Source: Streptomyces humidus
GTDB taxonomy: Bacteria; Actinomycetota; Actinomycetes; Streptomycetales; Streptomycetaceae
Length of the DNA: 64,000 bases
Assembly: GCF_014649655.1 (NCBI RefSeq)
Contig: NZ_BMTL01000010.1
Location: 209,393-273,392 of the forward strand
Direction: 5' to 3'
The notes below the pieces were generated by a model, which did no database searches, was not told the DNA's origin, and saw nothing but the letters and a program-made list of their open reading frames with translations. A program made the translations under genes and the position numbers. Within the stretch, counting starts at the first letter, position 1. Every line of letters starts with the position of its first letter. Of this stretch, positions 44,188 to 53,178 are shown one piece after another.

Positions 44188-44303
44188 GAAGGCAAGTCTC
44201 GCAGGCGGCCATGACAGCGCGACGCGTGGTTGTGGACAACCGCCCGCCTGTGCACAACCCGGCCACCCGTACGAGTGCCCCCCGTCGAGTGGCGTCCGGC
44301 CTG

Positions 44304-44885
44304 CTACGCGCTGACGGTGTCCGCGGGGCCGTACGACCCGGGAGCAGCGCACGTCATCGACGTCGCGTCGGCCGGGCGCAGGTGCGACTGCGGGCGCATC
44401 GGCATCTCGGTCAGCCCCGGGAAGTAGACGTGCAGGCTCACCGCTGGCTCCAGGGTGTCGTTGACGACCTCGTGCACGTACCCCGGCGCGAACACCCTCC
44501 CCCACTCCCGGCTCCCCTCCAGCGGGTGGACCCCCACCGTCCCGGCCCTGAGCACCCGCTCGCCGCGTTCGGAGCGCTCGGTCAGCTCCCCGTCCAGCAC
44601 GGTGAACACGCCTGAGGAACTGCCGTGGTCGTGCGGTCCGCTGCCCTGACCGGGCACCCAGGACAGCAGCCACACCTCGTAGCCGGGGCCGGTGCGCAGC
44701 AGGTGGTACCAGCGGGACGTCGCGTCGTAGCGGACCAGGTGTTCCCACTGGGCGCGGTCGGCGGCGACGGAGCGGGCCAGGCCCACGAACTCGGCCACGG
44801 TGGCCGGATGCTCGCGCGGGGCCTGCAGGAGGTGGGGGACTTCGAGGATGTCGCCGGCGATCTGGAGGTCGCTGTCGCTGTTCAT
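44304..44885 (-). CDS. Cysteine dioxygenase family protein
   Basis: A 193-residue cupin that oxidises cysteine (or another thiol) to the sulfinate with non-haem iron. The three-His iron site is visible: SGPHDHGSSSGVFTVLDGEL gives two, and FAPGYVHEVVND the third. The size is right for bacterial type I enzymes. The C-terminus beyond residue 170 is not conserved in the family as far as I can judge. It stands alone, divergent from whiB. Confidence 0.9.
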   Translation of the reverse strand: MNSDSDLQIAGDILEVPHLLQAPREHPATVAEFVGLARSVAADRAQWEHLVRYDATSRWYHLLRTGPGYEVWLLSWVPGQGSGPHDHGSSSGVFTVLDGELTERSERGERVLRAGTVGVHPLEGSREWGRVFAPGYVHEVVNDTLEPAVSLHVYFPGLTEMPMRPQSHLRPADATSMTCAAPGSYGPADTVSA

Positions 44886-45616
44886 GGGTGCGGTGGTTCC
44901 TCGCGGAAGAGGCGGCAGGAGTGGGGGGTGCTGGGTCTCGCGGACCGTCCGCCCGGATCACGGGTGGAACAGAGGCGCCCTGGTGTGGGCCGGAAGGGAG
45001 ACGGCAGCCGGGTCGCGGTGGACCCGACGGGTGCAGCCGGAGCGCGTTGGGCTCAACAGCTGGGACGACGACAACAGCTACAGCGAACGAGGGCAGCACC
45101 GTGGGACCCGGCGGAGCCGGTCGAGGTGAGTGCCAAGTTCGCGAGCATGCCCACAAGGACAGCGGTTCACACCCGCACTGTCAACTCGACACCCGGTATG
45201 TGGGACACGGTTCACCTCAATCGGTTCATCTGCGAGGTGAAAGGTTTGTGCATGGGGTGACCGGGACACATGGCGCACATGCCGGGCGCGCGAGCCTCGT
45301 GGCGATCCCGTGATCCGAATGTGATCCGGTTCGCTTCCGCGTGCGTGCCGCAACGGGATCGGACCTCCGGGCGTCTCTCCCCGTGCAGGCGCTCTGCGGA
45401 ACGGTCGCCCTCCGGGGCTTCATCTGCGTGTCAAGGTTTATGGCGATTTGAACACTTAACGCATGGCCTTGGTTCCGCAGAGTGAATAAGCGGCCCAATA
45501 GCAGATCTCGGCTTGACTCGCCCGGATCAGCACACTTGTAATTTCACTCGTGTCGTTCAGCCGGAATCGGTAACGGCCACGTCACGGGGACGCGAAAGAC
45601 AGAGCGAGGGGCGCAC
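44886..45616. other. 731-base regulatory gap upstream of whiB
   Basis: No gene. The right half is much less GC-rich than the rest of the window and contains several gacac words (near 45189, 45205, 45264) and ttcacc elements, together with the promoter listed at 45513. The long gap is consistent with a developmentally controlled gene with more than one promoter. Confidence 0.65.
45513..45554 (+). promoter_or_regulatory. Probable whiB promoter with a GACAC element
   Basis: TTGACT at 45513-45518 and TGTAAT at 45537-45542 are spaced by 18 bases. A GTGTC at 45550-45554 (GACAC on the other strand) lies eight bases after the -10. GACAC is the known WhiA recognition core. The whiB ATG is 62 bases further on, behind GAGGGG. 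Confidence 0.6.
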
Positions 45617-45886
45617 ATGACCGAGCTGGTGCAGCAACTGCTGGTCGACGTCGACGACGCGGACGAGGAACTCGGCTGGCAGGAGCGCGCACTGTGCGCC
45701 CAGACCGATCCCGAGTCCTTCTTCCCCGAGAAAGGCGGCTCCACCCGCGAGGCGAAGAAGGTCTGCCTCGCCTGCGAGGTCCGCTCCGAATGCCTGGAGT
45801 ACGCCCTCTCCAACGACGAGAGATTCGGTATCTGGGGCGGCCTGTCGGAGCGGGAACGCCGCAGGCTGAAGAAGGCGGCGGTCTGA
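45617..45886 (+). CDS. whiB: WhiB developmental transcription factor
   Basis: An 89-residue iron-sulfur regulator of sporulation septation that works together with WhiA. The four [4Fe-4S] cysteines are Cys27, Cys50, Cys53 and Cys59. The GIWGG beta-turn is at 71-75, followed by the basic segment RERRRLKKAAV for DNA binding. Sequence and length closely match WhiB of S. coelicolor as I remember it. GAGGGG lies five bases upstream of the ATG. Upstream is a long gap with a sigma-70-like promoter and GACAC motifs. Confidence 0.96.
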   Translation: MTELVQQLLVDVDDADEELGWQERALCAQTDPESFFPEKGGSTREAKKVCLACEVRSECLEYALSNDERFGIWGGLSERERRRLKKAAV

Positions 45887-46128
45887 GGACCGCCCATGCC
45901 GCACGGGCCCCACGGCCGGTGCCACGGCGGCACGACGCCTCGATACCGGGGCGCATCGAGGGGCAGGCAGGCACGAGGGTCCGAACGGCCCGTCGCAGGT
46001 GGGTTGTCCACAGGCGGCGGGCCGTCGTCCTGCCCAGCCGATAGTGTGGGCGCTCGTCCGAGACGCTCCTCCGCCCCCACACGGCGCAGGCGTCCACCGC
46101 AGTCCATCGAACCGGGGCCTGTACCTCG

Positions 46129-49100
46129 ATGTCCGTGCACAGCCACACGGCAGCCCGCCAAGACAGCGCTGCCACACCTGAGTTCCCGCGTCATGTCGTG
46201 ACCGCGGTGATCGTCTCCCACGACGGTGCCCGCTGGCTGCCCGACGCGCTCGCCGGGCTGCTCGGCCAGGAGCGCCCCGTCCAGTCCGTGATGGCCGCCG
46301 ACACCGGCAGCTCGGACGACTCCGCGCGACTGGTCGCCGAAGCCCTGGGCGACGACCGCGTCCTGCACCTCGCCCGCCGCACCGGCTTCGGCCAGGCCGT
46401 CGAGGAGGCCAACCGCACGGCCCCCGTCCTCACCCCCGAGGAACTGCCGTACCTCAAGCGCCCCAGCGGCTGGGACCCCGTCACCCGCACCTGGCGCGAC
46501 GACGCCTACGACCTGCCGGAGCTCCCGCACGGAGAGCCCGTCCAGTGGCTGTGGCTGCTGCACGACGACAGCGCCCCCGAACCCGACGCGCTGGCCGAAC
46601 TGCTGCGCGTGGTGGAGAACGAACTCGAACTGGGCCGTGACGACGTGGCCGTCGTCGGCCCCAAACTCCGCGGCTGGTACGACCGCCGCCAGCTCCTCGA
46701 GGTCGGCGTCACCATCGCCCACTCCGGCCGCCGCTGGACCGGCCTGGACCGCCGCGAACAGGACCAGGGCCAGCACGACCACGTCCGGTCCGTGCTGTCC
46801 GTGTCCACCGCCGGCATGCTGATCCGCCGCGACGTCTTCGAGCAGCTCGGCGGGTTCGACCGCCGACTGCCCCTGATGCGCGACGACGTCGACCTGTGCT
46901 GGCGCGCGCAGACCGCCGGCCACCGCGTCCTCATCGCCCCGGAAGCCGTCGTACGGCACGCGGAGGCCGCCTCCCGCGAACGCCGCGCCGTCGACTGCGC
47001 AGGCCGCACCACCGCCTCCCCGCACAAGGTCGACAAGGCCGGCGCCGTCTACACCCTCCTCGTCAACAGCCGCACGGCGCTGCTGCCCTGGATCCTGGTC
47101 CGCCTGATCCTCGGCACCCTGCTGCGCACCCTCGCCAACCTCGTCGGCAAGGTCCCCGGACAGGCCCTCGACGAGATCCGCGGCCTGCTCAGCACCCTGC
47201 TGCGCCCCGAGCGCATCATCGCCGGACGACGCAGGCGCGGGAAACCGGCGGTCGGCAAGGACGAACTGCGCGCCCTGTTCCCGCCGCCCGGCGCGACCGT
47301 GCGGGCCACCGTCGAACAGGCCGTCGGCGACTACTTCGGATCCTCCGACCCCGAGGCCGTCTCCGGAGCGGGAAGGCACGGCGGCGCCGTCGAGTCGGGG
47401 CCCGGCGGCGACGACGCCGACTTCCTGGAGATCGAGCAGTTCGCACGCCTCAAGCGCATCGCCCGCAAGCCCGGCCCGGTGCTCTTCCTGATCCTGCTGC
47501 TCGTCTCCCTCATCGCCTGCCGCAACCTGCTCGGCGGCGGCGCACTCGCGGGCGGCGCCCTGCTGCCCGCCCCGGCCGACGCCTCCGATCTGTGGTCCCG
47601 CTACGCGAGCGCCTGGCATCCGGTCGGCGCGGGCGGCACCCCCGCCGCACCGCCCTACCTCGCGATCATCGCGACCCTGGCCACCCTGCTGCTCGGCTCG
47701 ACCGGCCTCGCCCTCACCCTGCTGCTCGTCTGCTCGGTGCCGCTGGCCGGCTTCACCGCCTACTTCGCCTCCCGCCCGCTCGTCGAGTCACGCCTCCTTC
47801 GCGCGTGGGCGGCCGTCGTCTACGCCTTCCTGCCCGCCGCGACCGGCGCCCTCGCCGGCGGCCGCGTCGGCACCGCCGTCCTGGCCGTGCTGCTCCCGCT
47901 CATCGCCCGCGCGGGCGCCGCCGCGAGCGGCCTGACGCAACGCTCCGGAGCCCGCGGCAGCTGGCGCGCCACCTGGGCGTACACCCTGCTGCTGACGATC
48001 ACCACCGCTTTCACCCCGATCGTCTGGCCCATCGCCCTCGTCCTCGGCCTCGCGGTCCTGGCCGTGCGCCGCCGCGACCTCGTCGCCTACGGACCGCGCT
48101 TCCTGGCCCAGCTGGGCACCCCCCTGCTGATCCTCGCGCCCTGGTCGCTGACCCTGCTGCCCTTCGGGTTCTTCACCCAGGCCGGCCTCGACTACGGCCC
48201 CTCGACCGCCACCGCGCTCGACCTGCTCGGCGCCAGCCCCGGCGGCCCAGGCACCGTCGACGGCCTGATGCTCATCGGCGTCGTGCTCGCCGCACTGGCC
48301 GCCCTGCTGCGCTCCGAACGCCACTTCGGCGTCTGGGCGGCCTGGGCCGTCGCCTTGGTGGGCCTCGTCTTCGCGGTGCTGTCCAACAGCTCCACCTGGG
48401 CCGGCCCCGCCACCCTCGTCTACGGCATCGCCCTCCTCGCGGCCGCCGTCATCGGTGCCGACGGAGCACGCACACGTGTCGCCGAGCAGAGCTTCGGCTG
48501 GCGCCAGCCGGTCGCCGTGCTCATCGCCTTCGCCTCCGCGGCCGGCCCGCTGCTCGTGGCCGCCGGCTGGATGATCGGCGGCGCCGACGGCCCGCTGGAG
48601 CGCCGCGACCCGGTCCAGGTGCCCGCGTTCGTCGCCGAGGAGGCGGGCGACCGCGACCAGGCGCGCACCCTCGTCCTCGACAGCGACGCCGCGCACGTCG
48701 GCTACATGCTGGTCCGCGGCTCCGGCGCCCGGCTCGGCGACGCCGAACTCGCCGCCGCCGACGGCGAGAACGAACAGCTCGACAAGGTCGTCGCCAACCT
48801 CGTCGCCGGCTCCGGCGCCGACCAGGCCGACCAACTCGGCAAGTTCGCCGTGGGATACGTCCTCGTCCACAAGGGCGCGCCCCGCGAGGCCACCCGCGTC
48901 CTGGACGCCACCCCCGGCCTGAAGCGGCTCAGCCAGCAGGACGGCAGCGCCCTGTGGCGGGTCGACCAGGAGGTCTCCCGCGCGGCCGTCGTCGCCGACT
49001 CCGGCAAGGGCGCGGCGACCCCGGTCGCCGCGGGCCCCGTCGACATCCACACCACCGTCCCCGACGGCTCCGGCAGCCGCGTGCTGCGCCTGGCCGACTC

Positions 49101-49872
49101 CGCCGCCGACGGCTGGACGGCCACCCTCGACGGCAAGGCCCTCACCCCGACCACCGTCGACGGATGGGCCCAGGGCTTCGAACTGCCCGCCTCCGGAGGC
49201 AAGCTGGACGTCACCTACGACGACCCGTTCACCCACACCGCCTGGCTGTGGGCACAGGGGCTGCTCGCCCTCGTCCTCGTCGTCCTGGCCCTCCCGGGCC
49301 GCCGCCGTGACGTCGACGACGACCTCCCCGAGGAGGAGCCGATCCCCGCTCAGGCCGTCGACGGCGAGGGCCGCCGCGCCCGCCGCCTGCGCGCCCAGGC
49401 CGAAGCCGAGTCCGACTTCGAAGCCGAGTCCGAGTCCGAATCTCTCGCCGATCACCAAGAAACCGGCCGGGACGACGAGTTCACGCACCCCGGGCAGGAG
49501 CAGCCCCCCGTCGCGGTACCGCAGCAACAGCCCTACGGCGACTGGGACCAGCCGACCTATGCCGGCGCCGAATACGGCGGCCACCAGGGCGAGCAGTACC
49601 AGGGCGAGCAGTACCAAGTCGATCAGTACCAGGGTGCCCAGCAGTACCAGCAGGGCGGCTACGACCAGCAGGCCTACGACCCCTACCAGGCCGGCCAGTA
49701 CGACCCGTACGCCTACGACGGCCAGGCGCAGCAGGCGTCGTACGACCAGACCTACCAGCAGCAGGGCTACGACCCGTCGGGCTACGGCCAAGGCGGGTAC
49801 GACCCCGCCTACGACCCGGACCGGCACCCCCGCGGCGCCGACGACGAGCGTCCCGACGGGAGCCAGCAGTGA
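46129..49872 (+). CDS. Giant membrane family 2 glycosyltransferase with Gln/Tyr-rich tail
   Basis: A 1247-residue protein. Residues about 20-300 form a GT2 domain (VTAVIVSHDGARWLPDALAG, WLWLLHDDSAPEP with the Asp motif, RDDVDLCWRAQTAGHRVLI). About ten hydrophobic segments span roughly 445-835. An extracytoplasmic domain follows (about 840-1040), then a transmembrane helix near 1045-1065 and a charged segment. The final 120 residues are rich in Gln, Tyr, Gly and Asp (EQYQGEQYQVDQYQG). The stop overlaps the DUF5719 gene by four bases. It probably adds sugars to an envelope glycan; the tail is unexplained. Confidence 0.9.
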   Translation: MSVHSHTAARQDSAATPEFPRHVVTAVIVSHDGARWLPDALAGLLGQERPVQSVMAADTGSSDDSARLVAEALGDDRVLHLARRTGFGQAVEEANRTAPVLTPEELPYLKRPSGWDPVTRTWRDDAYDLPELPHGEPVQWLWLLHDDSAPEPDALAELLRVVENELELGRDDVAVVGPKLRGWYDRRQLLEVGVTIAHSGRRWTGLDRREQDQGQHDHVRSVLSVSTAGMLIRRDVFEQLGGFDRRLPLMRDDVDLCWRAQTAGHRVLIAPEAVVRHAEAASRERRAVDCAGRTTASPHKVDKAGAVYTLLVNSRTALLPWILVRLILGTLLRTLANLVGKVPGQALDEIRGLLSTLLRPERIIAGRRRRGKPAVGKDELRALFPPPGATVRATVEQAVGDYFGSSDPEAVSGAGRHGGAVESGPGGDDADFLEIEQFARLKRIARKPGPVLFLILLLVSLIACRNLLGGGALAGGALLPAPADASDLWSRYASAWHPVGAGGTPAAPPYLAIIATLATLLLGSTGLALTLLLVCSVPLAGFTAYFASRPLVESRLLRAWAAVVYAFLPAATGALAGGRVGTAVLAVLLPLIARAGAAASGLTQRSGARGSWRATWAYTLLLTITTAFTPIVWPIALVLGLAVLAVRRRDLVAYGPRFLAQLGTPLLILAPWSLTLLPFGFFTQAGLDYGPSTATALDLLGASPGGPGTVDGLMLIGVVLAALAALLRSERHFGVWAAWAVALVGLVFAVLSNSSTWAGPATLVYGIALLAAAVIGADGARTRVAEQSFGWRQPVAVLIAFASAAGPLLVAAGWMIGGADGPLERRDPVQVPAFVAEEAGDRDQARTLVLDSDAAHVGYMLVRGSGARLGDAELAAADGENEQLDKVVANLVAGSGADQADQLGKFAVGYVLVHKGAPREATRVLDATPGLKRLSQQDGSALWRVDQEVSRAAVVADSGKGAATPVAAGPVDIHTTVPDGSGSRVLRLADSAADGWTATLDGKALTPTTVDGWAQGFELPASGGKLDVTYDDPFTHTAWLWAQGLLALVLVVLALPGRRRDVDDDLPEEEPIPAQAVDGEGRRARRLRAQAEAESDFEAESESESLADHQETGRDDEFTHPGQEQPPVAVPQQQPYGDWDQPTYAGAEYGGHQGEQYQGEQYQVDQYQGAQQYQQGGYDQQAYDPYQAGQYDPYAYDGQAQQASYDQTYQQQGYDPSGYGQGGYDPAYDPDRHPRGADDERPDGSQQ

Positions 49873-51455
49873 ACCGCACCACCCTGTCCCTGATCGCCGG
49901 CACGGCCGCGCTGGCCGCCGTCACCGGGTTCGCCACGCTCAACCAGCCGGACACCCCCGGCGCGGACTCCGCCCAGGCCGCCGCCGAACTGCCCGTGGAG
50001 CGCACGAGCCTGCTCTGTCCCTCGCCCAGCACCTCCGACCTCGCCGAGACGTCCTACACGTCCTTCACGCCGGTCACCAAGGGCACAGGCGCCGACGGCA
50101 AGGCCGAACTCGCCCCCGCCGTCGAGGAGTCGGCGGACCCTGCGAGCGGCAAGACGGACGGCAAGACGGACGGCAAGACGGACGGCAAGACGGACGGAAA
50201 GGCGAGCGGCAAGACAGACGGCAAGACAGACGGAAAGGCGGACGGCAAGAAGAAGGCGGCCGCGAAGCCCGCCCTCACCCCCAAGGCGCCCGGCGCGCCG
50301 GCCGTCGGCGCCACCACGGGTGGCGACGCGCCCGCGCTCGTGGGCACCGCCGAGGGCAGGTTCGCGCCCGGCTGGACCGTTCAGGAGACCACGGAGGTCC
50401 CCGCAGGCAGCGGCCGCGGCCTGCAGGGTCTCGCCTGCTCCGCGCCCGACACGGAGTTCTGGTTCCCGGGCGTCAGCACCGCCGCCGCCCGCACGGACTA
50501 CGTCCACCTCACCAACCCCGACGACTCCGCCGCCGTCGTCGACATCGAGCTCTACGGCAAGGACGGCGCCCTCGCGACCACGGTGGGGGAGGGCCTCACC
50601 GTTCCCGCGCACTCCAGTGAGCCGATCCTGCTCTCCACGCTCACCGGCGAGAAGCAGGACGACCTCACCCTCCACGTCAACGTCCGCAGCGGCCGCCTCG
50701 GGGCCGCCGTGCAGGCCCTGGACGAGAAGCTCGGCGGAGACTGGCTGGCCGCCGCCACCGACCCGGCGCCCACCCAGGTCATCCCGGGCATCCCCAAGGA
50801 CGCCACGGCCGTCCGCCTCGTCGCCTACGCCCCGGGTGACGCGGACGCGGACCTCAAAATCCAACTCGCCTCTCCCTCGGGCCTGATCACCCCGGCCGGG
50901 CACGAGACGCTGCACGTCAAGGCGGGCAGGACGATCTCGGTCGACCTGGGCGACGTCACGCGCGGGGAGGCAGGATCCCTGGTCCTGACCCCCACGGACC
51001 GGTCGGTCCCGGTCGTCGCCGCCGTACGGGTCCTGCGCGGCAAGGGCGCCGACCAGGAGTCCGCGTTCATCCCCGCCACCGCGCCGGTCGGCACGCGCGC
51101 GTCCGCCGCGGGCAACAGCGCCAAGGGCGCCATCCTCTCCCTGACCGCCCCCAAGAGCGCCGCCCAGGTCAAGGTCACCGCGTCGGCGGGCAGCGGCGGC
51201 GGCACGGCCGTCTCCAAGACGTACACGATCCGGGCCGGCACCACCCAGGACGTAGAACTCCCCGTCCCCACCGGCCTGAAGGGCAGCTACGCCCTGACCG
51301 TGGAAACCCTCACGGCCGCCCCCGTCTACGCCTCCCGCACCCTGACGTCCACCCAGGAAGGCGTCCCGGGCTTCACCGTCCAGACCCTGCCGGACGACCG
51401 CGGGACCGTGTCCGTGCCGCAGGCCGACGAGGACGTCGCGGTGCTGCAGAAATAG
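49869..51455 (+). CDS. DUF5719-family secreted or membrane-tethered protein with KTDG repeats
   Basis: A 528-residue protein with an N-terminal hydrophobic signal or anchor (about 4-24), a segment with cysteine at SLLCPSPS, a Lys/Thr/Asp/Gly repeat (about 94-125) and an all-beta C-terminal region (about 150-528) with LQGLACSAPDTEFWFPG near its start. I recognise the family as DUF5719, which typically follows the large glycosyltransferase in streptomycetes. GTG start overlaps the previous stop, so the two proteins are coupled and probably act together at the envelope. No catalytic motif is visible. Confidence 0.82.
   Translation: MNRTTLSLIAGTAALAAVTGFATLNQPDTPGADSAQAAAELPVERTSLLCPSPSTSDLAETSYTSFTPVTKGTGADGKAELAPAVEESADPASGKTDGKTDGKTDGKTDGKASGKTDGKTDGKADGKKKAAAKPALTPKAPGAPAVGATTGGDAPALVGTAEGRFAPGWTVQETTEVPAGSGRGLQGLACSAPDTEFWFPGVSTAAARTDYVHLTNPDDSAAVVDIELYGKDGALATTVGEGLTVPAHSSEPILLSTLTGEKQDDLTLHVNVRSGRLGAAVQALDEKLGGDWLAAATDPAPTQVIPGIPKDATAVRLVAYAPGDADADLKIQLASPSGLITPAGHETLHVKAGRTISVDLGDVTRGEAGSLVLTPTDRSVPVVAAVRVLRGKGADQESAFIPATAPVGTRASAAGNSAKGAILSLTAPKSAAQVKVTASAGSGGGTAVSKTYTIRAGTTQDVELPVPTGLKGSYALTVETLTAAPVYASRTLTSTQEGVPGFTVQTLPDDRGTVSVPQADEDVAVLQK
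50148..50248 (+). repeat. 12-bp coding tandem repeat (Gly-Lys-Thr-Asp)
   Basis: About eight units of ggcaagacggac with minor variants (aaggcgagc, aagacagac) encode the KTDG repeats of the DUF5719 protein. The unit is a multiple of three, so copy changes keep the frame. Confidence 0.9.
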
Positions 51456-51492
51456 CCCGAAAGGACCGACGAGGCCCCCGAACGGGCGGCGC

Positions 51493-51528
51493 GCGGGGGC
51501 GGTGCTCAGTGCGGGGGCGGTGCTCAGT
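51493..51528. repeat. 18-bp tandem duplication overlapping a stop codon
   Basis: Bases 51493-51510 recur exactly at 51511-51528. The second copy includes the stop codon (51524-51526) of the minus-strand zincin gene. Confidence 0.9.
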
Positions 51529-51973
51529 CCTCGCCGTACCGCGGATCCACCGTCTCCGGAGTCAGCCCCAGCAGCTCCGCGACCTGCTCGACGACCACCT
51601 CGTGCACCAGTGCGGCGCGCTCGTCGCGCCCCTTGGTACGGATCTCGACCGGCCGCCGGTAGACGACGACCCGGGCCCGCCGGCCCTCGCGCGCGGGGAT
51701 CGTGCCGCCCAACGGGACCGCCTCGTCGTTCCACGGCTCCGGGGCCGCGTCCAGCCGCGGCACCTCCAGCACCATGAAGTCCATGTCGGCGAGCTGCGGC
51801 CACCGCCGCTCCAAGCGCTCCACGGAGTCCTGCACGAGATCCGCGAACACGTCGGCGCGGCTGGCCGCCAGCGGCACCTGCGGCGGGGCGATCGGCCCCC
51901 GCATGCCCCGACCGTGGCGATCACGACGACGGGGACCTGGGCCTGCGGCGGGGGGCGGTACGGGACTGTCCAT
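51524..51973 (-). CDS. Zincin-like (metallopeptidase family) protein with degenerate active site
   Basis: A 149-residue protein of the small actinobacterial metallopeptidase (Zincin_1) family. The core runs from SRADVFADLVQDSVERLERRW to the C-terminus. At the expected HExxH site the sequence is LVHEVVVEQVAELLG: the His-Glu pair is present but the second His is a Val, so hydrolysis is doubtful. The ATG at 51973 follows a Pro/Gly-poor upstream sequence without a clear ribosome binding site; the frame is open to 52138. Convergent with the DUF5719 gene, divergent from the DUF3499 gene. Confidence 0.75.
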   Translation of the reverse strand: MDSPVPPPAAGPGPRRRDRHGRGMRGPIAPPQVPLAASRADVFADLVQDSVERLERRWPQLADMDFMVLEVPRLDAAPEPWNDEAVPLGGTIPAREGRRARVVVYRRPVEIRTKGRDERAALVHEVVVEQVAELLGLTPETVDPRYGED

Positions 51974-52268
51974 CACTACTGAAGCGTAGTCCCCGCCGCT
52001 CACCGGCGCTGGGCCCCACACGCCTTCCCGGCCAGGCACGGGCCATCGCTCACTCCATGTCGCGGGACGGCCGTTCCGGCCATGACCGGGCTCGATTCCG
52101 CATCTCTCCGAGACCGGCCGACTCGTGGCAATTGGCACCCTTTGTACTCGGCGATGACCGTGCCCCGGCGGTCACTTCCGCTCAAGGACTGGTGTTCGCG
52201 CAGGTCAGCGGGGTATGACTGGAGTGGCCCGTGGGGCGTTTCACAACACGACACGGTGGAGTGACCTG

Positions 52269-52691
52269 GTGGAGAGTCGTCGCGGCCCGCTCAAGAGTGC
52301 GGTACCGTCCAACGTCGTGAGCCCTGTACGTCGCTGTTCGCGCACCGCCTGCGGCCGACCCGCCGTCGCGACGCTGACGTACGTCTACGCCGACTCGACC
52401 GCGGTCCTCGGCCCGCTCGCCACCTACGCCGAACCCCACTGCTACGACCTGTGCGCCGAGCACTCCGAACGCCTCACCGCCCCGCGCGGCTGGGAGGTCG
52501 TCCGGCTCCTCGACGGGTCGACGCCCGCCCGCCCCAGCGGCGACGACCTGGAAGCGCTTGCCAACGCCGTCCGTGAGGCGGCCCGCCCGCGGGAACGCGC
52601 GGCCGGAGCAGGCGGCCCCGGTCGCGGAGCGGACCCGATGGAGGTCGCCCGGCGCGGCCACCTGCGGGTGCTGCGCTCACCGGACAACTGA
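52269..52691 (+). CDS. DUF3499-family protein
   Basis: A 140-residue conserved actinobacterial protein. The core VSPVRRCSRTACGRPAVATLTYVYADSTAVLGPL and EPHCYDLCAEHSERLTAPRGW contains four cysteines plus His, arranged like a zinc-ribbon. GTG at 52269 is preferred because GGAG sits eight bases before it; a GTG at 52317 gives the shorter core form but has no ribosome binding site. The C-terminal 40 residues are Arg/Gly-rich. Function is unknown. Confidence 0.85.
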   Translation: MESRRGPLKSAVPSNVVSPVRRCSRTACGRPAVATLTYVYADSTAVLGPLATYAEPHCYDLCAEHSERLTAPRGWEVVRLLDGSTPARPSGDDLEALANAVREAARPRERAAGAGGPGRGADPMEVARRGHLRVLRSPDN

Positions 52692-53178
52692 GTCCGCTCC
52701 CGGCACTCCCCGTCCTTCGGCGGCTTGCTCCGGTCCTTCCGCGCGTCCGTCCTTCCGCGCGTCCGTCCTTCCGCCCGTCCGCGTCTTCCGTGCGCCCGGG
52801 GCTTCGAGGATCGGGATCGAGGAATCGCTTTCTGTCCGATTTGCCCCAAAGAGTGGCGAGTTCCGCTCCTGTCCCGCGAACCGAGCGCCGCCGAGGCCCG
52901 GTTCGCCGCCCTGCCCTCACCCCCTCACCCGCGCCTCCCTCCTCGCCGGCCCACCTGCGCCCCCGCAACACCCGGCATCGGATGTCACTTTGAGGGGACC
53001 TCAGGGCCTGCCTCCCCCGCCCGCACGCGCGCGTGCCCGACGGCCCCGGCCCGGCGGCCCTTGACGCCTCGCGCGGCCGGCGGGACCGCGTCTGCGCGTC
53101 CCCCGGGCGGCCCGACCACGGACGGCGAACCGGCCCGGGTAGTTTGTGGTGACCTACAGGACTTCAGGAAGGGCGGCC
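52692..53178. other. 487-base gap with 16-bp tandem repeat
   Basis: No gene. A 16-base unit (tccttccgcgcgtccg) is repeated at 52734-52749, 52750-52765 and, with one change, 52766-52781. The stretch 52800-52870 is less biased. The promoter of manB should lie near the right end. Confidence 0.65.

Noticed and set aside
46896..49310. Plus-strand 804-codon frame within the giant glycosyltransferase
   Set aside because: It is a shifted reading of the real gene, Arg/Pro-rich and without domain sequence.
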